Source: a virus
DNA length: 22,878 nt
Reading direction: 5' to 3' (one strand)
Virus record (IMG/VR): IMGVR_UViG_3300020438_000295
Location: 1-22,878 of that record
The notes below the pieces were generated by a model. It ran no database searches. It was not told where the DNA came from and was given only the letters and a program-made list of their open reading frames with translations. Below, piece after piece: positions 22,673 to 22,878 of this stretch (position 1 is the stretch's first letter; every line of letters starts with the position of its first letter). The position numbers were made by a program, and so were the translations under genes.

Positions 22673-22878
22673 GAAGAATTTGTATTCCCAATGGAATTTC
22701 AATTGAAAGAAGATGTAAACTATGAATCATTTGGAGTACATGGAGGTATACTATATAAAGGAGCCTATGTAAAAGATAGAATAGAATCTACTTATGATGA
22801 AGCTCTTTATGTAAATGTAGAAGCAGAACATGAAGCTAGATTAGATAAAGATGACATTAGAAATTTAAGACGATTAGG
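22619..22878 (+). CDS. class A leader protein 3, 3'-partial
   Basis: The gene starts at ATG 22619 and is open to the window end, with 86 full codons visible. It begins MKDFDLKGYLAENKLLKEEE, then FVFPMEFQLKEDVNYESFG, VHGGILYKGAYVKDRIESTY and VNVEAEHEARLDKDDIRNLR. The leader is almost the same as in the two genes before it, but the body is different and looks beta-rich at first. It is cut off, so neither length nor function can be stated. Confidence 0.7.
   Translation, partial: MKDFDLKGYLAENKLLKEEEFVFPMEFQLKEDVNYESFGVHGGILYKGAYVKDRIESTYDEALYVNVEAEHEARLDKDDIRNLRRL

Noticed and set aside
1-22878. tRNA genes, CRISPR arrays, insertion sequences or attachment sites.
   Set aside because: I saw no cloverleaf-like sequence, spaced repeats, transposase or terminal inverted repeats; the only repeats are the leader sequences. 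A tRNA scan would settle the first point.

Overview
This window looks like part of the late (head-assembly) region of a T4-like, contractile-tailed phage that probably infects a marine member of the Bacteroidota. The T4-type assignment rests on a gp17-type terminase large subunit (14475-16049), a gp20-type portal (16077-17969) and a gp21-type prohead protease (20911-21510). The host guess rests on very AT-rich DNA, start codons preceded by A-rich leaders without Shine-Dalgarno sequences, and a signal peptide ending in Ser-Gln (14016-14474). That guess is an inference. All genes lie on the + strand, intergenic gaps never exceed about 125 bases, and many genes overlap by one to a few bases.

Region 1 (1-10659) is a run of accessory, probably virion-associated genes: a partial HExxH protein, a HAD-type phosphatase, small membrane and basic proteins, a zinc-ribbon protein, a coiled-coil protein, several Lys/Glu-rich proteins, a Cys-rich HiPIP-like protein, a possible PD-(D/E)XK-like protein, two adjacent DUF5872-like proteins and a cupin-like protein. 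It ends at a strong rho-independent terminator (10715-10749). Region 2 (10782-12945) holds an FAD-dependent oxidoreductase, a small conserved protein and a NadR-like P-loop NTPase. Region 3 (12961-14474) holds a Lys-rich protein and an overlapping pair of membrane-anchored coiled-coil proteins arranged like spanin genes. Region 4 (14475-21510) is terminase, portal, three uncharacterised genes and the prohead protease. Region 5 (21514-end) is a tandem set of three genes that share almost the same first 18 codons but have unrelated bodies; the last is cut by the window end.

The most interesting signal is a set of shared N-terminal leaders. Class A (type MKDFDLKKYLAENKLLKE) begins six proteins (3438, 3710, 6293, 21514, 22171, 22619). 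Class B (short amphipathic helix, type MKKxxLKxxIxxxIxxxLxE) begins about six others and recurs inside some of them. Class A resembles the capsid-targeting sequence of T4 internal head proteins, and many leaders end in an (L/I)-x-E site of the kind cleaved by gp21, which is encoded here. I infer that this phage tags a large and varied set of proteins, including candidate enzymes, for loading into the prohead, with the tag removed during maturation. A recurring AATATTTATA element just upstream of several genes is a candidate late promoter.
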